A stretch of DNA of 64,000 bases from NCBI GenBank assembly GCA_905221605.1, contig CAJNDS010000001.1, forward strand, positions 1,654,525-1,718,524. The letters run 5' to 3'. This document shows, in pieces, positions 52,099-61,912 of the stretch. A model generated the notes under the pieces. It had not been told where the DNA came from, made no database searches, and saw only the letters and a program-made list of their open reading frames with translations. The position numbers were made by a program, and so were the translations under genes. Each line of letters starts with the position of its first letter. The stretch's first letter is position 1. The DNA comes from Symbiodinium natans. Taxonomy: Eukaryota > Sar > Dinophyceae > Suessiales > Symbiodiniaceae.

Positions 52099-52461
52099 TT
52101 AGGGCTTAAGAACGAGGTCGCGACGGCCAAAGTTGACGACGATCGCCTTGTTGGGCCTTGCAGTAAGGGATCGGGAAACACCCACATTTAGAGCTCTACA
52201 GCAGGGTGATGCAAAACTGAAACAACTCAGGCTGTGGCCCACCCGGATGATGAACTCGCCATTGGTCTTCTTGTCATCTCTCTTCTGTGTTTTTTTCTTT
52301 TCTTTCTTCTCTTCTGCTTCTTTCTTCTTCGCAGCAGGAGCCGGTGTACATGTTAAACTTGAAACCGAACCCCCTGAAATGTGATGTTTAAAACCCGCTA
52401 AGCCCGGCCATATAGCAAGCCCTGCGAGAACTAGGGTCTTCAAGAAGACAGAAGTAGACAT
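52099..52461 (-). CDS. Hypothetical 120-codon ORF with hydrophobic N-terminus
   Basis: ATG at 52461. MSTSVFLKTLVLAGLAIWPG resembles a signal peptide or anchor, followed by APAAKKKEAEEKKEKKKTQK, RDDKKTNGEFIIRVGH and NKAIVVNFGRRDLVLKP. The TAA stop is formed by a CCCTAAA unit. Part may be intronic. Confidence 0.45.
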   Translation of the reverse strand: MSTSVFLKTLVLAGLAIWPGLAGFKHHISGGSVSSLTCTPAPAAKKKEAEEKKEKKKTQKRDDKKTNGEFIIRVGHSLSCFSFASPCCRALNVGVSRSLTARPNKAIVVNFGRRDLVLKP

Positions 52462-52469
52462 CCCTCCCC

Positions 52470-52533
52470 CCCGCCCCCCCCAAACGCAAAAAAAAGGGGC
52501 GGGGGGGGGGGGGGGGAGTGGAATCGTGTAAGC

Positions 52534-52575
<42 letters not shown>
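52470..52575 (+). repeat. Poly-G run and (CT)17 microsatellite
   Basis: Poly-G at 52499-52516 and CT repeat at 52537-52571. Confidence 0.95.
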
Positions 52576-52854
52576 AAGCGTGCAAACTCGGCCCACACAG
52601 GGATGTCCGTGGCTACACATGGAATCGGGAGTACGGGGAGAAACCCTCAGGAAGAACCCTAAACACCCAGAAAAAAAAACACCAAAAAACAACAAAACGA
52701 GCCGGAGACCCTGCGTATAAACCCCCGTACGCCTCCTAGACACCTGTAACCAGACCCAAAACCCCGAAACGCCCAACAACCGTACCAGCTCTACCAGCTA
52801 GAGGCCCACGATCAGCCCACTGACCGTGCAAAGCGCCCTACAAACACTCTTTGC

Positions 52855-52940
52855 TAACCCACCAGCCGTTTGTGCCCACTTTTTGATTTGGCTGCTATGC
52901 CTCTAAAGGGAGTGAGGGCAGCATAGCGCGTCCGAGTTTC
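52855..52940 (-). CDS. Candidate exon
   Basis: Reads TRYAALTPFRGIAAKSKSGH, KRL, donor CTG|GTGGGT. A second frame (QPNQKVGTNGWWVSKECL) overlaps. Confidence 0.45.
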
Positions 52941-52959
52941 AAACAGGTACCAAACTTCA

Positions 52960-53370
52960 TCAACCCTGAACCCTAAACCCAAAACCCTGAACCCGAAACC
53001 CGAAACCCGACACCCTAATCCCCAAACCCTGAACTCGAAACTCTCAACCCTAGACAGTCCCTCAACTCCGAATCTACCAACCCAAAACCCTCAACCCTCA
53101 ATCCTGAAGCCCAAACCCTAACCCCTAAACCCTGAACCCTAAACTCTCAACCCTGGACAGGTCCCCTCAACCCCGAATCCTGGAATCCTGGGTCTGCCAG
53201 CAGTCAGTACGTACCCTAAACCCAAAACCCTACACCCTAAATCCCGAAGCCCAAGCCCTAAACCCTAAACCGTAAACCCTCAACCCTAAACCCTGAACCC
53301 CAAACACCTGCAACCAAAACTTAAGCCCTAGACAGTCCCCCCAGTCTTGGGTCTGCCGGCAGTCAGTAGT
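52960..53370. repeat. Degenerate CCCTAAA stretch with a repeated non-telomeric motif
   Basis: GACAGTCCC(C)TCAA at 53054, 53156 and 53331, and TGGGTCTGCC(A/G)GCAGTCAGTA at 53189 and 53347. No gene. Confidence 0.6.
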
Positions 53371-53683
53371 ATCGACAGCCAGCTACTTCCGGCACTTTGC
53401 AGGAGGCCTGCCAACTCAGGCATGTCGGCATGGCGGGGGTTGCTCAGGGTTTAGGGTTTAGGGTTTAGGGTTAAGGGTTTAGGGTTTGGGGTTTAGGGTT
53501 TCAGGCACATGGCGGGGGTAGGGTTTAAGGTTTAGGGTTTAGGGTTTAGGGTTTAGGGTTTAGGGTTTAGGGGTTAGGGGTTTAGGGTTTAGGGTTTAGG
53601 GTTTAGGGTTTAGGCGGGCTTAGGCGGGTTTAGGGTTTAGGGTTTAGGAGGAAGGTCCCTGTTGGGAGCTCTCGGAATAAGTT

Positions 53684-53762
53684 ACCTCTCCGGACACCCC
53701 TCTCCCACATGGTCAGTTGCACTGGTGGGCGCCCTGATCGCGGGCCGTGTTGCAGAAGTAGC
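53684..53762 (-). CDS. Candidate exon with GTAACT donor
   Basis: Reads LLQHGPRSGRPPVQLTMWER, GVRR, donor AGAG|GTAACT. Confidence 0.45.
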
Positions 53763-54019
53763 CCCAACAAGGGTTTAGGGTTTAGGGTTTAGGGCTTAGG
53801 GTTTAGGGCTTAGGGTTTAGGGTTTAGGGTTTAGGTTTTAATTTTTAGGGTTTAGGAGAACTCGCCACATAGGAAACCTAGCTACGAAACCCTGAACCCA
53901 AAAACCCCAACCCTAAACTCTCAACCAGTATATAATACCCTCAATTCCGAAACCTCTAACCCTAAACCCTAAACCCCTAACCACTCAAGCCCGAAATCCT
54001 GAGATGTCTCGCTTTTTCA

Positions 54020-54340
54020 CGCGTCGCCGGAGCGCTCTCTTTCCATGGGAAATCTTCCTGCAGCTCGGGATTTCTAGGGTTTAGGGTTTAGGGTTTAGGC
54101 CTAGTGTGCCTTCACAAACCCTGGACCTTGCCTTTGGCGAGGGTTCGCAATACCTACCCTGCGGCGTGGTACCGGATTACTCTGGGTGGTTCCCCGAAAA
54201 ACCCTAAATTTCCACAACCCACAGCCCTAAAACTCTAAACCCCAAACCCTAAACCCTAAAAACCCACTCAACTGCTACCGCTGCCCACAGCCGGCCGACC
54301 GCTTTGAAGCACGCTTTGGCAGGGCAGGCAAGGGCCTGGG
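54020..54340 (-). other. Three small candidate exons
   Basis: 54265-54335 ALACPAKACFKAVGRLWAAV; 54158-54190 EPPRVIRYHAAG with donor |GTAGGT; 54018-54055 EDFPWKESAPAT with acceptor CTGCAG| and donor |GTGAAA. Confidence 0.4.
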
Positions 54341-54749
54341 CTTTGGGCTTTGGGCTTTGGGTTTTGGGTTTGGGGTTTTGGGTTTAGGGTTCCAGGGGGT
54401 TTAGGGTTTAGGAGGCTGAGGGGTTAATCCTGAGGGGGTAGTGTTCAGGGTTCGGGGTTTAGGGTTATTTAGGGTTTAGGGTTTAGGGTTCTCGGGGTTT
54501 AGGGCTTTAGGGCTTTAGGGGTTCAAGCTTTAGGGCTAGGGCGCTTAAGGGTTTTTGGCTTAGAGGGTCGGGTCCGTTTCAACAGCAAGCGCAAAAAACA
54601 TCTCCATGGGCCTAGGTTGCCAAGGGGTTTACGCAGAATCCTAAACCCCCAACACACTCGGGAGCCTAAACCCTAAAGCCCCTACACCCAAAACCCTGGA
54701 GCCCCTAAACCCTCAACCTGAAGCCCCTAAACCCCAAACCCTAACACCT

Positions 54750-54925
54750 AAACCCTATAAACCCTCTAAACCCTCTAAACCCTATAAACCCTATAAACCC
54801 TATAAACCCTATAAATCCTATAAACCCTCTAAACCCTATAAACCCTATAAACCCTAAAAACCCTATAAGCCCCTAAACCCTAAACCCTAAACCCTAAACC
54901 CTAAAACCTAGACCCTACAAACCCT
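54750..54925 (-). repeat. CCCTATAAA / CCCTCTAAA array
   Basis: About 12 units of 9-10 bp, the mirror type of 55040-55310. Confidence 0.9.
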
Positions 54926-54936
54926 GAACCCTAAAC

Positions 54937-55035
54937 GCGAAGAGGCAGCTCGAGAACCACCCGCACAGCCATGGCCGGAGTCCGCGCGCCGTGGCGCTGC
55001 CGGGCGTCTTGGCGGCCTGCTGGCCAGAGACTGAA
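54937..55035 (-). CDS. Candidate exon
   Basis: Reads LWPAGRQDARQRHGARTPAM, AVRVVLELPLRV. Flanked on both sides by the two TATAGGG-type arrays, which are in opposite orientation. Confidence 0.45.
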
Positions 55036-55039
55036 GGGG

Positions 55040-55310
55040 GTTTAGGGTTTAGGGTTTAGAGGGTTTATAGGGTTTATAGGGTTTATAGGGTCTATAGGAG
55101 GTTTAGGGTTTATAGGGTTTATAGGGTCTATATAGGGTTTATAGGGTTTATAGGTCTATAGGGTTAGAGGGTTTATAGGGTTTATAGGGTTTATAGGGTC
55201 TATAGGGTCTATAGGGTCTATAGGGTTTAGAGGGTTTATAGGGTTCATAGGGTTTATAGGGTTTATAGGGTTTATAGGGTTTATAGGGTTTATAGGGTTT
55301 ATAGGGTTTA
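55040..55310 (+). repeat. GGGTTTATA / GGGTCTATA array
   Basis: About 28 units of 9 bp. A family A element starts directly at its end. The NPINPINP-type ORFs here are artefacts. Confidence 0.95.
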
Positions 55311-55393
55311 CTTGGAGGTTCGTGGTACGTATTAACCAATTATTATAACTGTACTTACAACCCACTTATAAGCCCCTTCAGTCCCTATTATGG
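55309..55393. mobile_element. Family A foldback element, 5' half
   Basis: TACTTGGAGGTTCGTGGTAC and AACTGTACTTACAACCCAC, ending near TATTATGGGG. Confidence 0.7.
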
Positions 55394-55754
55394 GGCTCTC
55401 TCAAAATTAGAAATGCCCATATCACTTGCTTGGGTAAAAGTCCTGCTAAGCATCGGAACCTACAAGAAAGTTGACGTGGTATTTCCCAAAATAGAAACTA
55501 CCCAAAAAAAATTATTCCTCTCAAATGGTTCGAAAGGAGGCGGCGATAGGGCTCAGGCATGCAACATCCGAAGTCGTTCAGGCTCTAAGCGTGACAAGCC
55601 CATGAATTAGGGGTCTCTTAGGGTGAAGGGTTCTTCAGGGTAGGTTTAGGTTTAGGGTTTAGGGATTAGGGTTAAACCCTAAACCCTAAACCCTAAACCC
55701 TAAACCCTAAACCCTAAACCCTAAACCCTAAACCCTAAACCGTTACATCCGAGC

Positions 55755-55815
55755 CCGACCTCCTTTGCAGAAGCGCTCTTCCTCACACGCTCGGCCGTGG
55801 ATTCCTCAGGCAACA
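55755..55815 (-). CDS. Candidate exon
   Basis: After CCTGAG| it reads ESTAERVRKSASAKE, donor GAG|GTCGGG. Confidence 0.45.
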
Positions 55816-55927
55816 CCCAAGATTCGGGGACAAAAAAAGGCCCAAGCCTTAAACCCGAAACCCTAAACCCTAAACCCTAAACCCTAAACCCGGCTTAGGG
55901 CTTAGTATCCCAGGGCTTCGGGCGTAC

Positions 55928-55999
55928 CCTTCACAAAGGTGGTGGCTGCGCGGCGTGTAGGGCTTCCGAACAGGCTCTTGAGGAATCTACCGAACGTCA
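55928..55999 (-). CDS. Candidate internal exon
   Basis: Acceptor CTTTAG|TG, then TFGRFLKSLFGSPTRRAATT, FVK, donor AAGG|GTACGC. Confidence 0.5.
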
Positions 56000-56079
56000 C
56001 TAAAGTTTCCTAGCGCCTCCCCCCCTACCCCCCTTGGAGACGCTCTCTAAACTCGAAACGGGCCTGTACACGCTATTCG

Positions 56080-57080
56080 AATCCCTCTTAAGGACTGTCA
56101 GTATCAGGGGGGAACCTCCCCAAACCTATAACCCTGAGCACTTAATGCCCCTAAACCCCTAAACCCCTAAACCCCTAAAACCCTAAACCCTAAACCCTGA
56201 ACCCCTAAACCCAAACCCAAAACCCCAAACCCTGAACCCCTAAACCCTAAACCCTAAACCCTAAACCCTAAACCCTAAACCCTAAACCATCCTCCTACGA
56301 CGCGTCTTCTGATGAAAGCGGCAGCTCGTCCGCGGCAGCAGCGGCAGAAAACGCTCTCCAGGGACCACACCAGGAGCGCAACCTTTTGTGTGGGGGCTTT
56401 TGGGAAACCCTGAAGACCCTTAATACCCCTAAACCCTAAACCCTCAACACCCATAGTACCCTTGATTTTTAGGGTGTTTCGGATTTCGCAGTTTTGCAGG
56501 GTTTGTACGGCTTCCGGTCGGTGCCGGGATCTCTTGTGAGGTCTTGGCGTGGTTGAGAGGCTTGGGAGGGGGTTCTTCCTGGGTTTAGGGTTTAGGGGGT
56601 TCAGGTTGTTTAAACTTGCTAATTTGCACTAAGAGTAGTCCCTTTATGGCCCCTATAAACTTAAACTATAATCACCTCCCAAACTGTAATCGGATTATTG
56701 AGGCCCCTACAGGAATGATACAAGACCCGAACACCCTGGCCCCGATTAAGGCCCCTACCAGGACGGGCGATTATACCCCATAACCCCTTAAAAAGGCCCT
56801 TTATAGGGTTGATTATGGGGATTATAAGGCCTAATCGCCCATCCTGGTATATTACACCCTCAACTCCCAGACCTGAACTGTTTGGGAATCTGCCCTGCGG
56901 GCGTAGGGCTTGAGGGCTTAGGGTTTCGCTTGCGGGTGAGGTGGGGGGTGAGGGGGGGGGGGGGGGAGAAGTGAGCTAGGCACCGTAGATGAGGATTAGG
57001 GTTTAGGGTTTAGGGTCTAGGGTTGAGGGTTGAGGGTTTAGGGTTTAGGGAGTGAATGTAGGGTTTGGGGTAGGTACAGC
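56080..57080. other. Arrays and foldbacks; strand-ambiguous coding piece
   Basis: 56285-56395 is open on plus (SYDASSDESGSSSAAAAAEN) and minus (VALLVWSLESVFCRCCRGRA). The remainder is arrays, a family C fragment (56079-56122) and the 56756-56849 palindrome. Confidence 0.4.
56756..56849. mobile_element. Single palindromic element
   Basis: TACCAGGACGGGCGATTATA / TAATCGCCCATCCTGGTA arms, centre CCCTTAAAAAGGCCC. Confidence 0.7.
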
Positions 57081-57099
57081 TGCGGGGGAAACTGCCGGA

Positions 57100-57145
57100 G
57101 ATTATCGGGATCCGCTGCTTCGCTTCTTGATCAGCACCTGAAAAC
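57100..57145 (-). CDS. Candidate short exon
   Basis: Acceptor CGTTTTCAG|GTG, then LIKKRSSGSR, stop or GA donor. Confidence 0.35.
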
Positions 57146-57162
57146 GAAGCAAGGCCTGTACT

Positions 57163-57300
57163 AGAGCCAAGAGTAACCTAGGATAAAAAACGGGTGCCCT
57201 ATTTGGTTTAAAGGGGTATATAAGGGAACCTAAACCCGCCCCCCCCCCCCCCCCCCCCAAAAAAAAAAGAAGGAAGAAGGGACAACTCTGGGTCCTGGCT
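57163..57300. mobile_element. Family E element with internal poly-C/poly-A
   Basis: Starts ACTAGAGCCAAGAGTAACCT and ends ACTCTGGGTCCTGG; the central GTGCCCTATTTGG is conserved. Confidence 0.6.
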
Positions 57301-57328
57301 TCTTACGCACCTGCAAGCTATGCAAGAC

Positions 57329-57367
<39 letters not shown>

Positions 57368-57579
57368 ACCCTACACCCTAAACCCTAAACCCTAAATCCC
57401 TAATCCCTAAACCCTAAACCCTAAATCCCTAAACCCTAAACCCTAAATCCCTAAACCCTAAACCCTCAACCTGTGCTCCGTGCTGGCGCAAGAACTAGGT
57501 GGCAGATCGCATCCGTCGCGGCGCTAACCTGAATGCACAGCTGGAGTCGAGGCACAGAAATTCAGAGCCAAGATGGGTT

Positions 57580-57690
57580 TAGGGATGTTTAGGGTTTAGG
57601 GATGTTTAGGGTTTAGGGTTTAGGGATGTTTAGGGTTTAGGGATGTTTAGGGTTTAGGGATGTTTAGGGTTTAGGGTTTAGGGATTAGGG
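57580..57690 (+). repeat. Mixed TTTAGGGATG / TTTAGGG array
   Basis: Units of 10 and 7 bp alternate, giving a higher-order repeat of about 17 bp. Confidence 0.85.
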
Positions 57691-58052
57691 ATTCGGGTTT
57701 AGGACGAATATGTGGGAAAGTCCGACCTCCAAACTCTAGACTCCCAAACCCCAAACCCAAACAAGGCCTTTGGGGAAGCTGACCGTGCTGGGAGCGTAGG
57801 CTTCGGGATTAGAAATTATGTAGAGGCTTAGGCTCGTTCCAACACATGTGGCGGTGGGAGGGGGGATCTAAGACCCCAAAAGACCTAAACCCACAAGAAG
57901 CCCGCAGTCTAGGTTTTTCGGGCTTAGGGGCTGCGGCACCCGTGTTACTGCCGATGCAAAAACCCTAAACCCTAAACCCTAAACCCTAAACCCTAAACCC
58001 TAAACCCTAAGGTCACCAGGGCCTGACCTCTGGCAATTCAAGTTTCAACATT

Positions 58053-58161
58053 CCCAAAGGATCCATGTACCTATATAGTATATACTTGGGCCTTAAAGGG
58101 GTTCCTATATAGTAGCTTTAGGGCCCAAGTATATACTACATAGGTACATGGATCCTTTGGG
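58053..58161. mobile_element. Family D palindromic element, copy 2
   Basis: CCCAAAGGATCCATGTACCT and its complement at the ends; differs from 11875-11990 at only one or two positions over about 108 bp. Confidence 0.85.
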
Positions 58162-58290
58162 ATTAAAGCTGCTTCGCAACCATGGTTCTCCTTGCTTTCC
58201 TAAACCACCAGAGCGGATTCCGTGGTCTTGCAATGGCAGCTGCTCAGCTTTGCGTCACCGCGTCTTCCAGGAACTCCAGCCGAGCCGGAC
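58162..58290 (-). CDS. Candidate exons next to the family D element
   Basis: 58162-58230 reads DHGIRSGGLGKQGEPWLRSS, FNPK up to the element edge. 58245-58290 reads SCPARLEFLEDA, donor GCG|GTGACG. Confidence 0.4.
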
Positions 58291-58609
58291 ACGACGTGCC
58301 AAGCCCTAGGCCAATACTAGGCCCTCCTTCTGCTTACAAGAGACCCCCCCCTTCAGGGCATACCTCCATATCACTTTCCAGTACGGAGGGCATCGAGGAT
58401 TCAGGGTTCTGGGTTTAGGGTATTGGGGTTCAGGCAACCTTATAAACCCTAAACCCTAAAACCTAAACTCTAAACCCTAAACCCCTGCAGGCGGAGCGAA
58501 GGGCATCCCTGCTGACGCTCTGTTAAACCCTCCAACCCTATCCTCAAGGACGTTTAGGGTTTAGGGTTTAGGGTTTAGGGTTTAGGGTTTAGGGTTTAGG
58601 GTTTAGGTA

Positions 58610-58710
58610 TTGTAGAGTGCTTGGCAAGCTAAGGTTGGGGGCCAAAGACCATACGATGTAAGGTTTCTGGGCTACTTTGATCCTAAGGGTAGCCGTAGAC
58701 CTGAAATATT
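58610..58710 (-). CDS. Candidate exon
   Basis: After GTTCAG| it reads DQYFRSTATLRIK, with donor AAA|GTAGCC or read-through to VAQKPYIVWSLAPN. Confidence 0.45.
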
Positions 58711-59006
58711 GATCCTGAACTCCTTCACACGCCAACTAACACCCACAGAATCCTACTTTCCTAAGCCCCTGAGGCGCTCACTGAGTACACCAAAACCCTT
58801 TAACCCTTAACGCTTATCTTCCCAAAATCCCTGGCCCTAGGCCCTGAGCCCTAACTCCCAAAACAATACCCTGAACGCTGAACCCTAGTCACAACACACA
58901 GGCATGAGACTTCGAACCCCTAAACCCTAAACCCTATAAACCCTAAACCCTAAACCCTAAACCCTAAACATCCCTAAACCCTAAACCCTAGTCCAAGTCT
59001 TTCAAC

Positions 59007-59378
59007 CAAGTCGCCAGGCCCGATGTCCCTTTCAGAATGATCTGTGAAGCTTGCCTCGCCCAAAGGACGTTCGGGGGGTGTAGGGCTCGGGGTTTAAGGT
59101 TTAGGGTTTAGGGCTTCGGTTTAGGTTTAGGGGGATTTAGGGTTTAGGGTTCAGGGCTCTTAGACTAACATGACTAGACCCCCGCGACTCGGCGAACCAC
59201 AGCGAAGAGGTAGCTGGCAATGGAAGTCTCAAAACAACTCACCCTAAACCCTAAACCCTAAACCCTAAACCCTAAACCCTAAACCCTAAACCCTAAACCC
59301 TAAACCCTAAACGTCAAAGCCACAGCCCAAAGACTCCCAAAGACGACCGACCGAACAAAAAAGCCTTGCGAAGCCTAC
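59007..59378 (-). CDS. Three-exon gene segment, all phase 0
   Basis: Exon 59378-59313: acceptor CTTCAG|GTA, VGFARLFCSVGRLWESLGCG, FD, donor GAC|GTTTAGGG (telomere-type). Exon 59227-59180: acceptor TTTTGAG|ACT, TSIASYLFAVVRRVAG, donor GGG|GTCTAG. Exon 59054-59007: acceptor GGCGAG|GCA, ASFTDHSERDIGPGDL, donor TTG|GTTGAA. The first intron is the 59240-59312 CCCTAAA array almost alone. Function unknown. Confidence 0.55.
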
Positions 59379-59649
59379 CTGAAGCCGAAACCCGAACGCT
59401 AAAACCTAAATCCTAACCCCTAAACCCTAAACCCTAAACCCTCAGACCCCTACACCCTAAGCCCTCCAAGTGTCCAAAAGCAGCTGTCCAATTGCGTTTA
59501 GAACTACAGTAGGAGGCCCCTCACTGTAAACCCTAGACCACCGCACCCTAAACCCTAACCCCTAACCCCCAACCCGTAACCCCTAAACCCTAAACCCTAA
59601 ACCCTAAACCCTAAACCCTAAACCCTAAACCCTAAACTGCAAAAGTGTG

Positions 59650-59760
59650 GCACCTTCCCATCAGGCTGGTCAGCACGCTCGCCACCAAGCTCAGGAAAAG
59701 CCTCGGATCCGCACCATGTTTGTGGCTTCGTTCAGGGCCTGCCACCTTTTTGTGACCTCT
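59650..59760 (-). CDS. Candidate exon
   Basis: Reads GHKKVAGPERSHKHGADPRL, FLSLVASVLTSLMG, donor GGAAG|GTGCCA. Confidence 0.5.
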
Positions 59761-59869
59761 ACACCCTAAAGGTGACATCATGGGAGGCGAAATGTCCACA
59801 AGTAACATACACACACACACACACAAACCCTGCTTGTGAGAGATGTGAGGAAACAAAGAGAAAAACACC

Positions 59870-60095
59870 CCCCAGCAGATCGCAGGCGGTAACGCCTACC
59901 ACCAGGGACAGACCGAGAAGTGTGAGAATCATTGTGAGAACTCGATTTGGCTCATACAACGGGCCAGATGAGCGCACGAGGGCAGGGCTCAGGAGACGAT
60001 GCGGACAAGCTAGGCCTATGTGCGGCAGCACCGGCAGCATGCTGAGAAAGAAGCAGGCCGAGAACCCGTCGACGAACTGCGGTCTCCCCAATCTC
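59870..60095 (-). CDS. Candidate membrane-protein exon
   Basis: Reads QFVDGFSACFFLSMLPVLPH, IGLACPHRLLSPALVRSSGP, LYEPNRVLTMILTLLGLSLV, with donor CTGGTG|GTAGGC or read-through. One strong hydrophobic helix (MILTLLGLSLVVGV). The opposite strand is open but less plausible. Confidence 0.5.
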
Positions 60096-60247
60096 CCCAA
60101 TCCCTAAAGTTTAGGGTTTAGGGTTTAGGGTTTAGGGTTTAGGGTTTAGGGTTTAGGGTTTAGGGTTTAGAGCCTAAACCCTAGACCCTAAACCTAAAAA
60201 CTAAACCCTAAACCGAGACTCGAACCCCACACCCTCATCCTAGTGGG

Positions 60248-60720
60248 TTTAAGGCACCAACAAGTCAAGGACACCGATTCCTGGCAACCGTGGGGGCCAG
60301 GGCGTCTCTCAGAAACCTAAACCCTAAACCCTAAACCCTAAACCCGCAACCTAAGGGTCAATGGAAGGCAGTGTGTATCCCATGGACGCTGATTGGTGCT
60401 TGGAGCGTGGGTTGCTTTTGATTCTTGGTTGCCCAGAAACCATATTGCAATCCGGGCACCCTTTTTTGGGGTTGGTTACCTCTATAAGGGAACCTTGAAC
60501 CCAAAAAGGAAAAGAGTACCACTGGGGTACTACAGTAAGAATTTAGATAATTTAGAGGTTCAAAAATCGAGGGTTTAGGGTTTAGGGTTTAGGGTTTGGG
60601 GTTTGGGGTTTGGGGTTTGGGGTTTGGGGTTTGGGGTTTAGGGTTTAGGGTTTAGGGTTGTTCTTGGGGGGTGGCCGTTCTATGGTCCCCAGAGACAAGA
60701 GCGAGGGCTCGATCAAGGTG
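60248..60720 (-). other. Three small candidate exons
   Basis: 60658-60720 HLDRALALVSGDHRTATPQE; 60357-60455 LQYGFWATKNQKQPTLQAPI, SVHGIHTAFH, stop; 60262-60312 LRDALAPTVARNRCP. Arrays lie between. Confidence 0.4.
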
Positions 60721-60898
60721 TGAGGGGGTTGGTGCCTAGTTCGCGCTTTAGGGTCGAGCTTCTAAACCCTAAACCCTAAACCCTAAGCCCTACGCCCTAA
60801 ACCCCAAACCCTAAACCCCAAACCCTAAGAGCCCTAGAAATTCTGGGATTAGGGTTTAGGGTTTTGTTCTGCGGTTGGGGGTGGATGGGGTTTAGAAA

Positions 60899-61452
60899 TC
60901 AGGCGTAGAAGCCCAACTGCCAAGCATTGCCGCTTTCAGGTCGCCCTGCTCCCTGCGAACCCAAGACCTCACATAGGCCTCCCGACCCTAAACCCTAAGC
61001 CCTGAACCCTAAACCCGAAACCCTGAACCCTACACCCCCCCCCCCCCCAAGCGTTTGGGCTTGAGTTTGGGGACCCTAAACCCCTTAATCCCACCACAAC
61101 ATCGGCACCGAGCAGCATCGGTATGATCGACGCACCGAAATCTGACTCCTCCTCGAGGGGGGACACCATGGTCGCAAGACAAGACGCTAGGATAGCCCTT
61201 AAAGCCCTCAGAAGATACTCCTGAACATGATCCTCTTAAACCCACCTAAACCCTAAACCCTATAACCCTAGAACACTAAACCCTAGAACCCTAGAACCCT
61301 AGAACCCTAAACCCTAAACCCCAAATAACGGAAATCTAAAATGTCCCAGGGCCTACCGAGGACGTCAGCGGAGCCGTCACAAAGCAATAAAAAAAACAAG
61401 CAGCTCCAGAAACAAACAGTGTGATCAGGACGACAGGTGTACGTACCAAAGC
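60899..61452 (-). CDS. Three-exon 3' end of a membrane-protein gene
   Basis: Exon 61452-61357: acceptor AAGAAG|GCT, ALVRTPVVLITLFVSGAACF, FYCFVTAPLTSS, donor TCG|GTAGGC; this is a clear transmembrane helix. Exon 61220-61082: acceptor TTCAG|GAG, EYLLRALRAILASCLATMVS, PLEEESDFGASIIPMLLGAD, VVVGLR, donor AGGG|GTTTAGGG. Exon 60987-60899: acceptor TTTAG|GG, SGGLCEVLGSQGAGRPESGN, AWQLGFYA, TGA. All phases agree (0, 1). The last intron both starts and ends in telomere units. A rival frame in the last exon (AYVRSWVRREQGDLKAAMLG) would not match phase. Function unknown. Confidence 0.6.
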
Positions 61453-61463
61453 CTTCTTAACAC

Positions 61464-61568
61464 TTGGGATGTTCCCCCTTATGCTAACAGTGCTTAAATT
61501 GGATTGAAATTAGGTTGGGTGCTATAACCCTTAGTAAGTGACTGCTAGTATACGGGGGAACATCCCAA
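61464..61568. mobile_element. Family C foldback element
   Basis: TTGGGATGTTCCCCCTTATG and GTATACGGGGGAACATCCCAA; the most complete copy. Confidence 0.85.
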
Positions 61569-61803
61569 CGTAACGCCATCAAGTCTCTCGCCAGATTCTT
61601 ACAGCATGTGGCCTAACCTCCAAGCCCCACGCAAGCATATGCCTTTGAATTTATGAGTGTAACCCACAAATCTGTTGGAGTCTGGGGGTTCAAGGTCTGT
61701 GGGGGACCTAAACCCTAAACCCTAAACCCTAAACCCTAAACCCTAAACCCTAAACCCTAAACCCCAAACCCTAAACCCTAAACCCTAAACCCTAAACCAA
61801 AAC

Positions 61804-61912
61804 TTAGGGTTCGGCCAGGTACGGGGACCCGACCCAGGCCTCGAAATTCTCGTAGTAGATGTCCGGCGCAACCGCGCGCGGGCCGCACCCAGCAAGCAGG
61901 TAGGAGGCAAAC
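61804..61912 (-). CDS. Candidate terminal exon ending in a telomere unit
   Basis: Acceptor ACATAG|G, FASYLLAGCGPRAVAPDIYY, ENFEAWVGSPYLAEP, with the TAA stop supplied by CCCTAA. Product not recognised. Confidence 0.55.

Noticed and set aside
55148-55365. NPINPINP and KPYKPYKPY ORFs
   Set aside because: The 9-bp TATAGGGTT array is a multiple of three and therefore open; no coding evidence.
57560-57580. Spliced-leader-like GAGCCAAGATGG
   Set aside because: It matches only part of the dinoflagellate spliced leader and lacks its conserved first half.
60892-60978. Frame AYVRSWVRREQGDLKAAMLG for the 60.9 kb exon
   Set aside because: Open, but out of phase with the 61220-61082 exon; the alternative frame matches phase and uses a TTTAG|GG acceptor.
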